Assembly: GCA_902557705.1 (NCBI GenBank) | Contig: CACEBI010000006.1 | Span: forward strand, 1-64,000 | From: an uncultured SAR86 cluster bacterium | GTDB lineage: Bacteria > Pseudomonadota > Gammaproteobacteria > Magnimaribacterales > D2472 | Length of the DNA stretch: 64,000 bases | Direction of reading: 5' to 3' | Shown: positions 35,406 through 45,139 of the stretch, one piece after another | Layout of the letters: each line of letters begins with the position of its first letter | Position numbering within the stretch: position 1 is the stretch's first letter | Made by a program: the position numbers and the translations under genes | Notes under the pieces: model-generated | The model's database searches: none | What the model was told of the DNA's origin: nothing | Seen by the model: the letters and a program-made list of their open reading frames with translations, nothing else

Positions 35406-35918
35406 CTATAAAAAACTGAGCATAATTTCATCAACGATTATATTTGATCCATCTTCAGAAGTTGGTGCTTTTGATGATCCATTTCTCCAAACGGTTACTA
35501 CTGTCCATAGGGTTTTATCTGCAGTGTTATCTTTTAAATTAACTCTTAAGATATTTTCAGTTATTGTTCTAATATCATCACGGAAGTAGTAATTATCCCA
35601 GTAATATCTAGTGTAATAATGGTTCATTCTATCTGTCTGAACTTTATCTTTTGTAGTAATAATAATCTCAAAGGTTAGATCTGAATTTTCAGAGTAAGAT
35701 AATCCAGTTTCTATCAAAGAAGTTTTTAAATTATCTTTAAATCTTTCAAGATCAATTGGATTTATTTCTGCACTAATGCTTGATTCATTTATCTTTATAG
35801 AAAAATCGCTATAATTATCTAAGTTGAAAGTATCGACAGAGTCAACTTCAATATTAGTTTGCATACTGTTACAACCTACCAGTATCAGTAGAGTGATTAA
35901 TGTAGTTATTTTTTTCAT
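35406..35918 (-). CDS. Lipoprotein of unknown function (DUF4136-like)
   Basis: 170 residues from the ATG at 35918 (KKITTLITLLILVGC, an exact lipobox), preferred over the open frame to 35960, which would overlap the divergent protease start and push the signal peptide inward. The body contains a Tyr-rich stretch (MNHYYTRYYWDNYYF) and ends with TLWTVVTVWRNGSS, similar to the C-terminus of DUF4136 lipoproteins. The family call is tentative. Confidence 0.75.
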   Translation of the reverse strand: MKKITTLITLLILVGCNSMQTNIEVDSVDTFNLDNYSDFSIKINESSISAEINPIDLERFKDNLKTSLIETGLSYSENSDLTFEIIITTKDKVQTDRMNHYYTRYYWDNYYFRDDIRTITENILRVNLKDNTADKTLWTVVTVWRNGSSKAPTSEDGSNIIVDEIMLSFL

Positions 35919-35939
35919 AAATTTATTATAGATTTTATT

Positions 35940-38807
35940 ATGTTTAACCTTCAAGAACAAAAAAATATTCCTTTACTGGATGTCAATGCTCAAATATATA
36001 ACGAATCAGAATTTAATTGCAAGCACATACACTTAGAGAGCGATAGCAATGAAAAAGTATTTATGGTTGCTTTTAGAACTATTCCTGAAGATTCTACTGG
36101 CGTGGCCCATATTTTAGAACATACAGCCTTATGTGGTTCAAAAAAATACCCAGTAAGAGATCCATTCTTTATGATGATTAGAAGGTCTCTCAACACATTT
36201 ATGAATGCTTTCACATCTAGTGATTGGACTGCTTATCCATTTGCAACACTGAATAAAAAAGATTTTAACAATCTTTTAGGTGTTTATCTTGACTCAGCTT
36301 TTTTCCCTAATTTAGATAATCTTGATTTTGCTCAAGAAGGTCACAGGTTAGAGTTTAAGGAAAAAAATAATCCAGAAAGTGAAATTGAAATTAAAGGTGT
36401 TGTTTATAATGAAATGAAAGGAGCTATGAGCTCAATCACAAGTCAGTTATGGCATGGAATGTCTAAACACTTATACTCTTCTTCGACTTATAAGCATAAT
36501 AGTGGTGGTGATCCAGAGAATATAATAGATCTCTCGCATGAAGATTTAGTGAATTTTCATCAAAAACATTATCATCCATCAAATGCTACCTTCTTTACAT
36601 TTGGCAATATAGATCCGCTAGAAATACAGTCGTTCATTAAAGAAAATGTTTTAGATAATTTTTCACCCTCAGATGAAGTTGTAGCTGTTAAAAATGAAGA
36701 TAGATTAGAATCACCAAAAGTTGTTTCAGATTTTTATAATCCTCAACCAGGAGACGAAAATAATCATCATATTGTTTTAAGTTGGCTTTTAAATGAAAGT
36801 CATAACCCAGTTCAGTTACTTGAAACATATTTAATGTCTAATATACTTTTAGATAACTCTGCCTCTCCTCTTAGAAAGGTTTTAGAAAGTTCAAAGTTAG
36901 GTAAATCCCCTTCGCCTTTAACAGGTCTTGAAGCCGATCAAAAGGAGCTTGTATTTGCTGCCGGGTTAGAAGGTGTTGATTCTAATAAATCCAAAGAGGT
37001 TGAGACGCTCATAATGGATTGTCTCACTAAACTTGTAGAAGATGGAGTACCCAAAGATCTAATAGATTCCTCTCTTCATCAGCTAGAAATTAGACAAAGA
37101 GAAATTACTGGTTCTGGTATGCCATTTGGTTTACAAATTATGTTAACTTGCTTGCCTGCCTGTATTCATAATGACAATCCATTAAATGTATTAGATTTAG
37201 ACAGCGCTTTTAATACTATAAAAAATAACCTTAAAACAGATAATTATATCGAGAATCTTATTGATAAAAATCTAATTAAAAACAATCATAGGTTAACCTA
37301 TTCACTAATTCCTGATACTGAGTTAAATAAAAAAAATGAAGAAAAAATTCAAAATAAAGTTTTTGAAATTACAAAAAACTTTTCTTCAAATGATAAAGAA
37401 AAGCTTATAAAGCTAGCTAATGACTTAGAAAAAAGACAAAACTCTATTGATGATCCCGAGGTTTTACCAAAGGTTACAAAAGAAGATATTCCTAAAACAA
37501 GAAACTATGCATCTCCAATAGCTTTTGCAAAAAATGAATCTACTAATTACTTCTATAAAAGTGGTACTAATGGCATTGTTTATCATTCAATGATTTTTCC
37601 TTGTGAAGCTCTTGATAAAAATGAATTAAAAGTTGCTAGTTTGTTTTCCAATACATTAACTGATATTGGCCTTGGTAAAGATGGATATGAAGAGATTCAG
37701 AAATATCAATCATCCATCACCGGGGGAATTTCAGCTTCATTTATAACTTTACCTAATAAAAGTGACGATACATTTAAACTGGCACTCAAAGTTAGCTCAA
37801 AGAGCTTAGAAGGTAATGAATCTTTTATGCAAGATCTAATATTAAGAACTGTTAAAGAATCAAGCTTTGGTGAAACTAAGAGAATTGAAGAGCTTCTAGA
37901 ATTTATCTCATCTGATAATGAAAAATCAGTTATTCAAAATGGTCATATTCTCTCTATGAGTAATGCTGCTTCACAAATAAGTGATATCGCATCGACCAAT
38001 GATCTCACATCAGGATTAAGATTTATTCATAATACCAATCATCTCTCAAAATTTATTGGTGAACATAATGAGCTTGCAAAATATCTAGAATTGCTAAGAT
38101 CTATAAATTCTAAAATTTCTAATACACCAAGCCATTTATTCACAGCATCAGCACTAGACGAATCAAATTTAAAGTTAAATTTTACAATTAAAGAAAATAC
38201 TAATCAGTATAAAAATCAAGATCTTGTTTCCCTTCAATCTAATCCTATTGGTTGGATAACTGGTTCACAGGTATGTTTTTGTGCTGAAGCTTTTCCAACT
38301 GTTGATTATAAGCATGAAGATGCTCCTGCTCTAACAGTACTCGGAACAGTTTTAAGAAACGGATATCTTCACTCTGCTATTAGAGAAAAAGGCGGTGCAT
38401 ATGGTGCTGGAGCCTCTCAAGACTCAAATAACAAAGTTTTTAAATTCTTTTCCTACAGAGATCCAAAATGTACAGAGACATTTACGGAATTTAAAAAATC
38501 TAGAGAGTGGTCAATTAAGAATATTTCAGAAGAACAATTAGAAGAAGGAGTTTTGGGTGTTATATCAAGTATAGATAAGCCATTATCTCCATTTGGTGAA
38601 GCCATGAGCGATTTTATGAGTTCATTAGATCAAAAAACTCAAGATGAACGTTTAAGCTTTAGATCAAAAGTTAAAGAATGTAGCTTAGCTGACCTCATTA
38701 TGGTCTCAGAAAAATATTTATTTAATGAATCAAAGCGCTCTGCTATAGCTGGTCAAAATTATGAAGCAGAGCTAAAAGATTTAGGGTTTGAAATTAAAAA
38801 TATATAA
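35940..38807 (+). CDS. M16C peptidase, presequence-protease-like
   Basis: 955 residues. Zinc site HILEH (His57, Glu60, His61) in VAHILEHTALCGS, then KKYPVRDPFFMMIRRSLNTF and the downstream Glu in VVYNEMKGAMSS. The whole layout of two clamshell halves with a linker is that of PreP/insulinase-type M16C enzymes that degrade short peptides. The C-terminal half has REKGGAYGAGAS. No signal peptide, so probably cytoplasmic. Divergent from the small lipoprotein, with a 21-bp gap. Confidence 0.9.
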   Translation: MFNLQEQKNIPLLDVNAQIYNESEFNCKHIHLESDSNEKVFMVAFRTIPEDSTGVAHILEHTALCGSKKYPVRDPFFMMIRRSLNTFMNAFTSSDWTAYPFATLNKKDFNNLLGVYLDSAFFPNLDNLDFAQEGHRLEFKEKNNPESEIEIKGVVYNEMKGAMSSITSQLWHGMSKHLYSSSTYKHNSGGDPENIIDLSHEDLVNFHQKHYHPSNATFFTFGNIDPLEIQSFIKENVLDNFSPSDEVVAVKNEDRLESPKVVSDFYNPQPGDENNHHIVLSWLLNESHNPVQLLETYLMSNILLDNSASPLRKVLESSKLGKSPSPLTGLEADQKELVFAAGLEGVDSNKSKEVETLIMDCLTKLVEDGVPKDLIDSSLHQLEIRQREITGSGMPFGLQIMLTCLPACIHNDNPLNVLDLDSAFNTIKNNLKTDNYIENLIDKNLIKNNHRLTYSLIPDTELNKKNEEKIQNKVFEITKNFSSNDKEKLIKLANDLEKRQNSIDDPEVLPKVTKEDIPKTRNYASPIAFAKNESTNYFYKSGTNGIVYHSMIFPCEALDKNELKVASLFSNTLTDIGLGKDGYEEIQKYQSSITGGISASFITLPNKSDDTFKLALKVSSKSLEGNESFMQDLILRTVKESSFGETKRIEELLEFISSDNEKSVIQNGHILSMSNAASQISDIASTNDLTSGLRFIHNTNHLSKFIGEHNELAKYLELLRSINSKISNTPSHLFTASALDESNLKLNFTIKENTNQYKNQDLVSLQSNPIGWITGSQVCFCAEAFPTVDYKHEDAPALTVLGTVLRNGYLHSAIREKGGAYGAGASQDSNNKVFKFFSYRDPKCTETFTEFKKSREWSIKNISEEQLEEGVLGVISSIDKPLSPFGEAMSDFMSSLDQKTQDERLSFRSKVKECSLADLIMVSEKYLFNESKRSAIAGQNYEAELKDLGFEIKNI

Positions 38808-38809
38808 AT

Positions 38810-39424
38810 TTAAAAAAAGAAAAACCTTTTTTTCTTTAATTCTTTAGCACATCCCCAGTATTGCTGTTGATATTTAGTTGATCTAGTTTGAACTCTATCA
38901 GCTACTTTTATTAACCACGGTTTTTTTCTATAAGTTTTTTTCTTATAGCCACCATAGCCCTCATGATATGCAAGATATAGCGATCTAGCATCTAACCTAT
39001 CAAATCCTTGATAATAACCTTTAGAGGCATACCAACCAATAAAATCTGCTGAATCCTTGAAATTCTTTCTGCTTGCTCCAGAGTTTCCAGTTTCGTCTTT
39101 GTAGTCTTCCCAGGTCATGTTGAGTGCTTGAGAATAACCTACTGCTGTAGATTTTCTTTTCCAGGGTATTACCCATAACAGCTTTTCTCTTTCAGGTTTT
39201 ACATCTGCTTTAAAACTAGATTCTTGATAAACAAATGACATAAGAACATAAGGAGGAATTTTCCATCTCTTTTCTGCCTTCATTGCAGCTTTATACCAAC
39301 TTTTCTTTTCTTCAAATATTAAACATATGTTATCTGGATTTTGTGGTGGTTGTGTCATGCATGATTGAAGAGAAAAAATCAAAATTATAAAAAATGAAGT
39401 TTTTAAAAATTTAATATTCATCAA
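38810..39424 (-). CDS. Lytic transglycosylase (SLT/EmtA-like) lipoprotein
   Basis: 204 residues. Lipoprotein signal ending in LQSC (SLQSCMTQPP). The catalytic Glu is in LMSFVYQESSFKADV, and further SLT features are STAVGYSQALNMTWEDYKDE and YLAYHEGYGGY. It cleaves peptidoglycan glycan strands. It begins at the last base of the upstream DNA ligase gene. The C-terminus ends in an unusual KKKRFFFF. Confidence 0.85.
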   Translation of the reverse strand: MMNIKFLKTSFFIILIFSLQSCMTQPPQNPDNICLIFEEKKSWYKAAMKAEKRWKIPPYVLMSFVYQESSFKADVKPEREKLLWVIPWKRKSTAVGYSQALNMTWEDYKDETGNSGASRKNFKDSADFIGWYASKGYYQGFDRLDARSLYLAYHEGYGGYKKKTYRKKPWLIKVADRVQTRSTKYQQQYWGCAKELKKKRFFFF

Positions 39425-40704
39425 AGTTTTTCTCCTGGCTCAAAACCTCTAAATGTTTTAAAGCGAGGAAATCTTAAACTATAATTTTCACCTTCCATAC
39501 TCTGCGTTACTGCATCTGCTCTAATTTCAATTAATTGTCCAATTAATGAATCTTTATATTGCCAGAACTTTTCTCTATTTTCATCAGTCAAGCCACTACC
39601 CACATTTAATAAGAAAAATTTTCCATCATCATTACCTTCGACTGTAAATGCTCCTAGTTTACCGGCATGTCTTCCAGTGCCTTCATGAACCTCGGTTACT
39701 TTTAACGTAACTTCAATAAAAGGTTTCATTTTTAGCCAAGCATGACTTCTTTTGCACTCATATAAATCATTCTCAGGTTTAATCATCAATCCTTCATAGC
39801 CTCGCTCTAAAGCCTCTTTATTCATTTTAGAATAAGTTTCTTCACCCTGCTCTTCATCAAAATCTACAACCGTATAATCAACAATCTTGATGCATGAAGG
39901 AAATTTTTTAGCAAATTTCTCTAAATGATGTTTTCTTTCAAGGGTAGTAAGCTTGCTTTTGCCATCATTAAATTCTTTAAGAGGTAAGATATCAAACAAA
40001 GCTAAATATGCATCTTTTGTTTTTGCATTAGTTTTTCTATGAACTTGTTTCATTAATGATTGAAAGTCATCACTCATGACTTCGCCATCAAAAACCATAT
40101 TATTAAATTCAGGTTTGCTTAATGCTTCTTCAATATGAGGGAAATTGCTAAATATTTTTCCATTTCTGCTATAGAGGGTTGTATTATTTTTCTTTGTTAT
40201 TGCTATTACCCTAACTCCATCATATTTGTATTCAATTAAACAGTTGCCTTTAATCTTTTTTGGGTGTTTCATTCCGTCATGAGATAGCATGCACGCAAAA
40301 ACAGGTACCCTAAATTTAATATCCATTTTTTTAGCAACATTGTTGACTGTCTTCTCGCTTACACCACACCTCAAATCCTTTATTAAGATTCTTCTATACC
40401 AATCATTCCACTCTTCTGAAGTAGCTTTATCCATTAGCGCTAAAATTTCATCCCTGGCAGCGTGACCGGTTTTTTCTCTTTCTATTAAGAGCAAGGCCGA
40501 GTTCTTGAAAGAACTCCAACTTAATCCTTTTCCATTTTTATCAGATTTAGGAACTTGTTTAACGCCAAATGTTACCAATGCATCTAAGCACATTGCTAGA
40601 CCTTCTTGAAAATCTAGGTCATTAATATTTTCTTCAATAACACTTTCTTTAAATAATCTACTATTATCACTTTCAAGTTTTTGAATTATTTTCCAAGGCT
40701 TCAT
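39421..40704 (-). CDS. ATP-dependent DNA ligase, phage T4-like, in the ligA position
   Basis: Seals nicks using ATP. 427 residues. Motif I is EYKYDGVR with adenylated Lys160; motif III VFDGEV (204-209); motif IV EGLMIK (304-309); motif V WLKMKP (323-328). The N-terminal helical domain (about 1-120) has the T4-ligase-type stretch ILIKDLRCGVSEKTVNNVAKK. A C-terminal OB fold follows (ALNVGSGL-like LLNVGSGLTDENREKFWQYK). In gammaproteobacteria the gene after zipA is normally NAD-dependent ligA, with about 670 residues; this ATP enzyme holds that place. It overlaps zipA by 1 nt and the transglycosylase gene by 4 nt. Confidence 0.93.
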   Translation of the reverse strand: MKPWKIIQKLESDNSRLFKESVIEENINDLDFQEGLAMCLDALVTFGVKQVPKSDKNGKGLSWSSFKNSALLLIEREKTGHAARDEILALMDKATSEEWNDWYRRILIKDLRCGVSEKTVNNVAKKMDIKFRVPVFACMLSHDGMKHPKKIKGNCLIEYKYDGVRVIAITKKNNTTLYSRNGKIFSNFPHIEEALSKPEFNNMVFDGEVMSDDFQSLMKQVHRKTNAKTKDAYLALFDILPLKEFNDGKSKLTTLERKHHLEKFAKKFPSCIKIVDYTVVDFDEEQGEETYSKMNKEALERGYEGLMIKPENDLYECKRSHAWLKMKPFIEVTLKVTEVHEGTGRHAGKLGAFTVEGNDDGKFFLLNVGSGLTDENREKFWQYKDSLIGQLIEIRADAVTQSMEGENYSLRFPRFKTFRGFEPGEKL

Positions 40705-41342
40705 TAGTCAGATTTTTCAGCAACTGCAAGTTGTTTTAACCTCGCTATCTCTTGAGCTTGAGATTCAATATGCGAAATCATTTGTTTGGTTATTGGTGTT
40801 CTTTCTTGATCACAGATATTGGCATAAAACTTTTCAGTAAATTCATAAGCAAAATTTACCATGTCTTTTACTGTTTTAATTGGATCTAAGACGTTATTAA
40901 GATCAGCAGCAACAAGAATTGCAAAAGTACTAGTCTCTGCTTCAAATGTACCAGGATTTAAAGCATTGGCTATTCTAAAAGATTCTTTATCATTAATATC
41001 TTTTATAACAAAAAAACCATGAGATAAAGATGCTCCTAAATTATTCATAAACCCATATACTTGGTCTATTTCAAACATAGACTTATCAATGGATATTAAA
41101 TTTAGAACAACAAGTTTTTGCTCTCGATAATCAATATGATCTTTGCCATCAAAATCAAATGCTTGTTGAGATTTTATATCAATTTCATCAAATTCTTTTA
41201 TTTCAAATGTATCTGTGACAGGCTCAATTTTTACTTTGAGCTCTCCTTTATTAGAAATTTTTCTTATAAAAAGAAATGTAATTATAAGAAATGCGAGAAC
41301 AGAAAAACCAATTAAGTATATATCTATATTAGAACTCATCAT
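40704..41342 (-). CDS. zipA: Cell division protein ZipA
   Basis: Inner-membrane anchor of FtsZ rings. 212 residues, shorter than E. coli ZipA (328) because the Pro/Gln-rich linker is nearly absent. One N-terminal membrane segment (IGFSVLAFLIITFLFI), short charged linker, then the FtsZ-binding domain with LVVLNLISIDKSMFEI, SFRIANALNPGTFEAETSTF and TPITKQMISHIESQAQEIAR. It overlaps smc by 4 nt (ATGA-type) and the ligase by 1 nt. Confidence 0.92.
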   Translation of the reverse strand: MMSSNIDIYLIGFSVLAFLIITFLFIRKISNKGELKVKIEPVTDTFEIKEFDEIDIKSQQAFDFDGKDHIDYREQKLVVLNLISIDKSMFEIDQVYGFMNNLGASLSHGFFVIKDINDKESFRIANALNPGTFEAETSTFAILVAADLNNVLDPIKTVKDMVNFAYEFTEKFYANICDQERTPITKQMISHIESQAQEIARLKQLAVAEKSD

Positions 41343-44326
41343 ACTTCAGCAAACTCAAGAGCTTGATTGACGTCAACAGAAACCATTCTAGAGACACCAG
41401 CTTCTTGCATTGTTACTCCCATTAAATGATCACTTTTTTCCATAGAAACTTTATTATGGGTTATAAATATGAATTGAACTGTCTTTGACATCTCCTCAAC
41501 CATATTTATAAAACGCATAGTATTTAAATCGTCTAGTGGAGCATCTACTTCATCTAAAATACAAAACGGAGCAGGATTGAGCTCAAAAATTGCAAAAACA
41601 AGAGCTAAAGCAGTTAAAGCTTTTTCACCTCCTGATAGTTGAGAAATTGATGAATTTTTCTTGCCAGGAGGTCTAGCCATTATTACCACGCCCGCATTTA
41701 ATGCATCGTTTTCGGTAAGAGCAAGTTCAGCAAAACCACCACCAAATAACTTTGAAAATACCTCTTTCATTCTTTTGTTTATTGAATCAAAGCTATCTTG
41801 AAATCTTGTTTTAGTTTCAAGATCAATTGTTTTTATGGCGCCTGTAAGTTTTTCAAGAGCTTCAGTAAGATCGTTGTATTGAACATCAAGCTCTTCTTTT
41901 CTTTTTGATTCTGCAGCTATTTCTTCTGGAGCTGCCAGGTTGATAGCTCCTAGACGTATGATTTTTGCCTGTATGTCTGCAAGTGAATCTTGGAGGACAT
42001 TGAGCTCCATGTCTTCATATTTTGAATAATCTATATTTTCAATATTTAAACCAGCCTCTTTAATTTTGGTGTTAGCGTTATCTAAATTAATTTCATGGGT
42101 TTTTAAATCCAACCTCAGATTAGTAACTTTCTCTGTAATTGATTTGAGATCTAATTCAGCTACATTTTTTTGATTTTCAAGGTCTCTTAAGCTTTCATTA
42201 AACTGAGATTGTTTTTGCCTTATGGCTGTTAATTCAGATTCTGCTTGAGAGCTCTTTTCTACCAAGCCATCCATAATTACTTGAATTTCAGACTTCCTTA
42301 TTTCAGCTTCTTCAATTAATTTTTTTAATTCGTTTTCTCTGCTCAAGTACTCCTCAGGAGCAGCTAAATTAACTGAACCTAATTGAGCAATGTTTTTTTG
42401 TATTTCATCTAAAGAGACCTCAAGCCCTTTTAAATCCATCCCCTTGTATTGTGCTGAATCAAGGTCTGAAATACTTACCTCTGCTTTCTCTAAAACCATT
42501 GAAGCATTTTCTAAATTAATTTCGTGAGTTCTTAGCTCAAGCCTTAAATCATTAATTTCTTTCTCAAGATTTCTAAGTTCATTTGATACAACAGATTTAT
42601 TGCTATCCATTTCTTGCAATTGGTTATCTATATTAGTCTGAATACTAATCTGTGATTCCAGTTGATTACCAATTGAGATTCTTTGACTGTTAAGGTCTTC
42701 GAGCTTAGTTTCAGCAATTTTTTTATCTTCCTTGGCTTTGTTAATAGCCTCTTCTGCTCTATTTTTTTTATTTAAATATTCTGCAGTAAAACTTTTTGAT
42801 TGATCAGAAGCAATTTTTAATATGCTCATTAGGAGTTCTTTCAGCTCAGATAATTTTGAATTCACTTTATCTGCGCTTGATCCAAATGATTTAAGTAAGT
42901 CTGTGATTGAATCTAGTAAGTGTATTGCTTTTTCTTTAGGGGTTAGATGTTCGTTATTTGACTCTTTTTCAATAGCATTTTCATAATTACGTGAAGCCTC
43001 TTCAAAATCTGATTTTGCATTTTCTGCTAAATTATTAAGATTTTTTATTGAGCCTTCGATTCTTGCAATTTCAGCATCAATAGAAAATTGATTTTTTTGA
43101 ATATCTTTTATCTCATTTACGATTTTGTCTTTATTTGCTTTAATACCGTCAAAAATATCCTGCTTCGAATCTAATTCATTTTGTTTGATGTTTATTTGAT
43201 CTTCGAGCGGTTTAATTGATACACCGATAGTATTTTTTTTCTCAAGAGCATCAAAAGCTTTAACAATGGCAATATTTAGCTTTAATTCTTTTTCTTTTGG
43301 ACTTAAGTCCTTAAATGCAGACTCTTTTTGAAGAGCATCTTTGTAACTTTTTTGAGCTCTCTCAAGAGCTTCTAAATTAGTGGCTTCAGATTTATTGATG
43401 TTATGAAGATCTGATTCATGCTTGGCTATTTCAGCACCTATTGTATAAAAATTTTTCTGAGCATCCTCATAAGCATTAATTACAGACTCATTCTGGGTTC
43501 TATAATCGTCGATTTGTGCTTGTTTTGAATCTGATTCGGCCTGTTTTATTTTGAGATCTCTATTTAAGCCTTCTAAGTTCTTTTGGAGTTTGTCTTTATT
43601 GTTTTTAGCTTCAAGTGAATAAAGAATAGCTATATCAGTTTGTTTCTGATTCTCCTCTTCTTTTAACTTGTTATATTTCTCTGCAGCATTAGCTTGATTT
43701 TCAAGCCTTCTAATAAGCCTTTCTATTTCATCCTTTATATCTTTAACTCTTGATAGGTTCTCTTTTGTCTTCTTGATTCGACTCTCGGTTTCTCTTCTTC
43801 TTTCCCTATATTTAGAGACGCCTGCAGCCTCTTCAATATGAGTCCTAAGCTCCTCTGGCTTTGCGCTTACAAGCCTACTGACCATTCCTTGTTCAATAAT
43901 TGCATAAGAACTTGGTCCTAAACCGGTTCCTAGAAATATATCTTGAACATCTTTTCTTCTGCACTTTGTACTGTTTATAAAATAAGTAGACTGTGCATCT
44001 CTTGTCATTAATCTTTTGATGGAAATTTCATTATAGGAAGCGTATTCACCACCAATCTTTCCACTAGAATTATCAAAAAGTAATTCAATACTGCATTGCC
44101 CTGATGGCTTTCTATTTTCTGAGCCATTGAAGATAACGTCTACCATAGACTCCCCACGAAGATTTTTAGCAGAGAGTTCCCCTAAAACCCATCTTACAGC
44201 ATCAATTACGTTTGATTTACCACAGCCATTAGGGCCAACTACGCCTACTAAATTTGAAGGAAAAGATATCTTCGTTGGATCTACGAAACTTTTAAAACCT
44301 GCGAGTTTTATATGTTTAAGCTGCAT
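41339..44326 (-). CDS. smc: Smc chromosome-partition ATPase with duplicated arms and no recognisable hinge
   Basis: ABC-type ATPase that compacts and separates chromosomes. 995 residues, against about 1150-1190 usually. Walker A GPNGCGKSNV (31-40), signature LSGGEKALTALALVFAIFEL (897-916) and Walker B FCILDEVDAPLDD (921-933) are normal. The globular hinge expected near the middle (a 150-residue domain with a GYE...AALGG motif) is not visible. Two internal repeats are seen: residues 256-345 against 375-465, and 541-660 against 684-803; the RLGAINLAAPEE motif (791-802) reappears as QLGSVNLAAPEE (648-659). The gap 465-520 would be the turn. It lies 33 nt after ccmI. Confidence 0.9.
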   Translation of the reverse strand: MQLKHIKLAGFKSFVDPTKISFPSNLVGVVGPNGCGKSNVIDAVRWVLGELSAKNLRGESMVDVIFNGSENRKPSGQCSIELLFDNSSGKIGGEYASYNEISIKRLMTRDAQSTYFINSTKCRRKDVQDIFLGTGLGPSSYAIIEQGMVSRLVSAKPEELRTHIEEAAGVSKYRERRRETESRIKKTKENLSRVKDIKDEIERLIRRLENQANAAEKYNKLKEEENQKQTDIAILYSLEAKNNKDKLQKNLEGLNRDLKIKQAESDSKQAQIDDYRTQNESVINAYEDAQKNFYTIGAEIAKHESDLHNINKSEATNLEALERAQKSYKDALQKESAFKDLSPKEKELKLNIAIVKAFDALEKKNTIGVSIKPLEDQINIKQNELDSKQDIFDGIKANKDKIVNEIKDIQKNQFSIDAEIARIEGSIKNLNNLAENAKSDFEEASRNYENAIEKESNNEHLTPKEKAIHLLDSITDLLKSFGSSADKVNSKLSELKELLMSILKIASDQSKSFTAEYLNKKNRAEEAINKAKEDKKIAETKLEDLNSQRISIGNQLESQISIQTNIDNQLQEMDSNKSVVSNELRNLEKEINDLRLELRTHEINLENASMVLEKAEVSISDLDSAQYKGMDLKGLEVSLDEIQKNIAQLGSVNLAAPEEYLSRENELKKLIEEAEIRKSEIQVIMDGLVEKSSQAESELTAIRQKQSQFNESLRDLENQKNVAELDLKSITEKVTNLRLDLKTHEINLDNANTKIKEAGLNIENIDYSKYEDMELNVLQDSLADIQAKIIRLGAINLAAPEEIAAESKRKEELDVQYNDLTEALEKLTGAIKTIDLETKTRFQDSFDSINKRMKEVFSKLFGGGFAELALTENDALNAGVVIMARPPGKKNSSISQLSGGEKALTALALVFAIFELNPAPFCILDEVDAPLDDLNTMRFINMVEEMSKTVQFIFITHNKVSMEKSDHLMGVTMQEAGVSRMVSVDVNQALEFAEV

Positions 44327-44359
44327 TATTGAGAATATTTTTCTTACAGATATATTAAA

Positions 44360-45139
44360 CTATTGTTCCCTTTTAAACCATTCATTTGCCTTAATATTAT
44401 AGGAATTTACAGGCTGATTATTATCAATTAACAAAGCGTTTTCAGAATAAAAAATAGAAGCTGTTTCAGGGCAATTTAATGATAGTTTTAAATCAAGAGT
44501 TTCTTGATTTAGATAAGCAGAAGCCAAATCAAAACCAGGAATGGAGGAATGAATATTTTCTAATTCAAATTCAGAAGAATCCGTGAATTTTTTTGAGGCT
44601 ATGGGTATTTTTGGACCATTCATTATAAACACTTCTGCTATACCAAAAAAATTAGAGCACTCTGGTGGATAGTTAAGATTTATAATTAATTTAGACTTTG
44701 CAAAATCAGGGAATTTTGCGTCTCTAAGTTTTGTGTATAAGGTATAAAAAATAAATTTTTCATCTGTAGTTTGAAAGTATTGCTCTGAGATAGAAATTAA
44801 GCTTTCAGCAGCAATAAATTTACTGTCTTCAATGGCTTTATTAATGTAACTTTGCAGCCAGTACACTTTATCTTCATTGCTAATATTGTTATTAAATTCT
44901 CTTGTAATGTTTTCAGAAATTTTACTATTAACGTTAATCTTCATAAGAATATCTGAATTGATCTTTTGATTTTTAATTGTGCCTAAGAATGAGTATTTTC
45001 CAACAACGGTAAATAAACAAACAAGAACAACTAAAAAAGAGATTCCAAAAATATATCCTTTATTGTTTGTATTTTGCGATAACAGATATGCCAAGATTGG
45101 AATGAATGCAAAGAAAGCTAAGAAGTATATAAAAAACAT
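44360..45139 (-). CDS. ccmI: Divergent CcmI-like cytochrome c maturation protein
   Basis: 259 residues. Two hydrophobic segments at the N-terminus (FFIYFLAFFAFIPILAYLL and GISFLVVLVCLFTV), then a TPR-like helical stretch (YWLQSYINKAIEDSKFIAAE) and a beta-rich C-terminal part with GPKIPIASKKF. This layout and the position after ccmH match CcmI, which presents apocytochrome to the CcmFH ligase. Sequence similarity is low, so the family call rests mostly on layout and context. It overlaps ccmH by 1 nt. Confidence 0.7.
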   Translation of the reverse strand: MFFIYFLAFFAFIPILAYLLSQNTNNKGYIFGISFLVVLVCLFTVVGKYSFLGTIKNQKINSDILMKINVNSKISENITREFNNNISNEDKVYWLQSYINKAIEDSKFIAAESLISISEQYFQTTDEKFIFYTLYTKLRDAKFPDFAKSKLIINLNYPPECSNFFGIAEVFIMNGPKIPIASKKFTDSSEFELENIHSSIPGFDLASAYLNQETLDLKLSLNCPETASIFYSENALLIDNNQPVNSYNIKANEWFKREQ

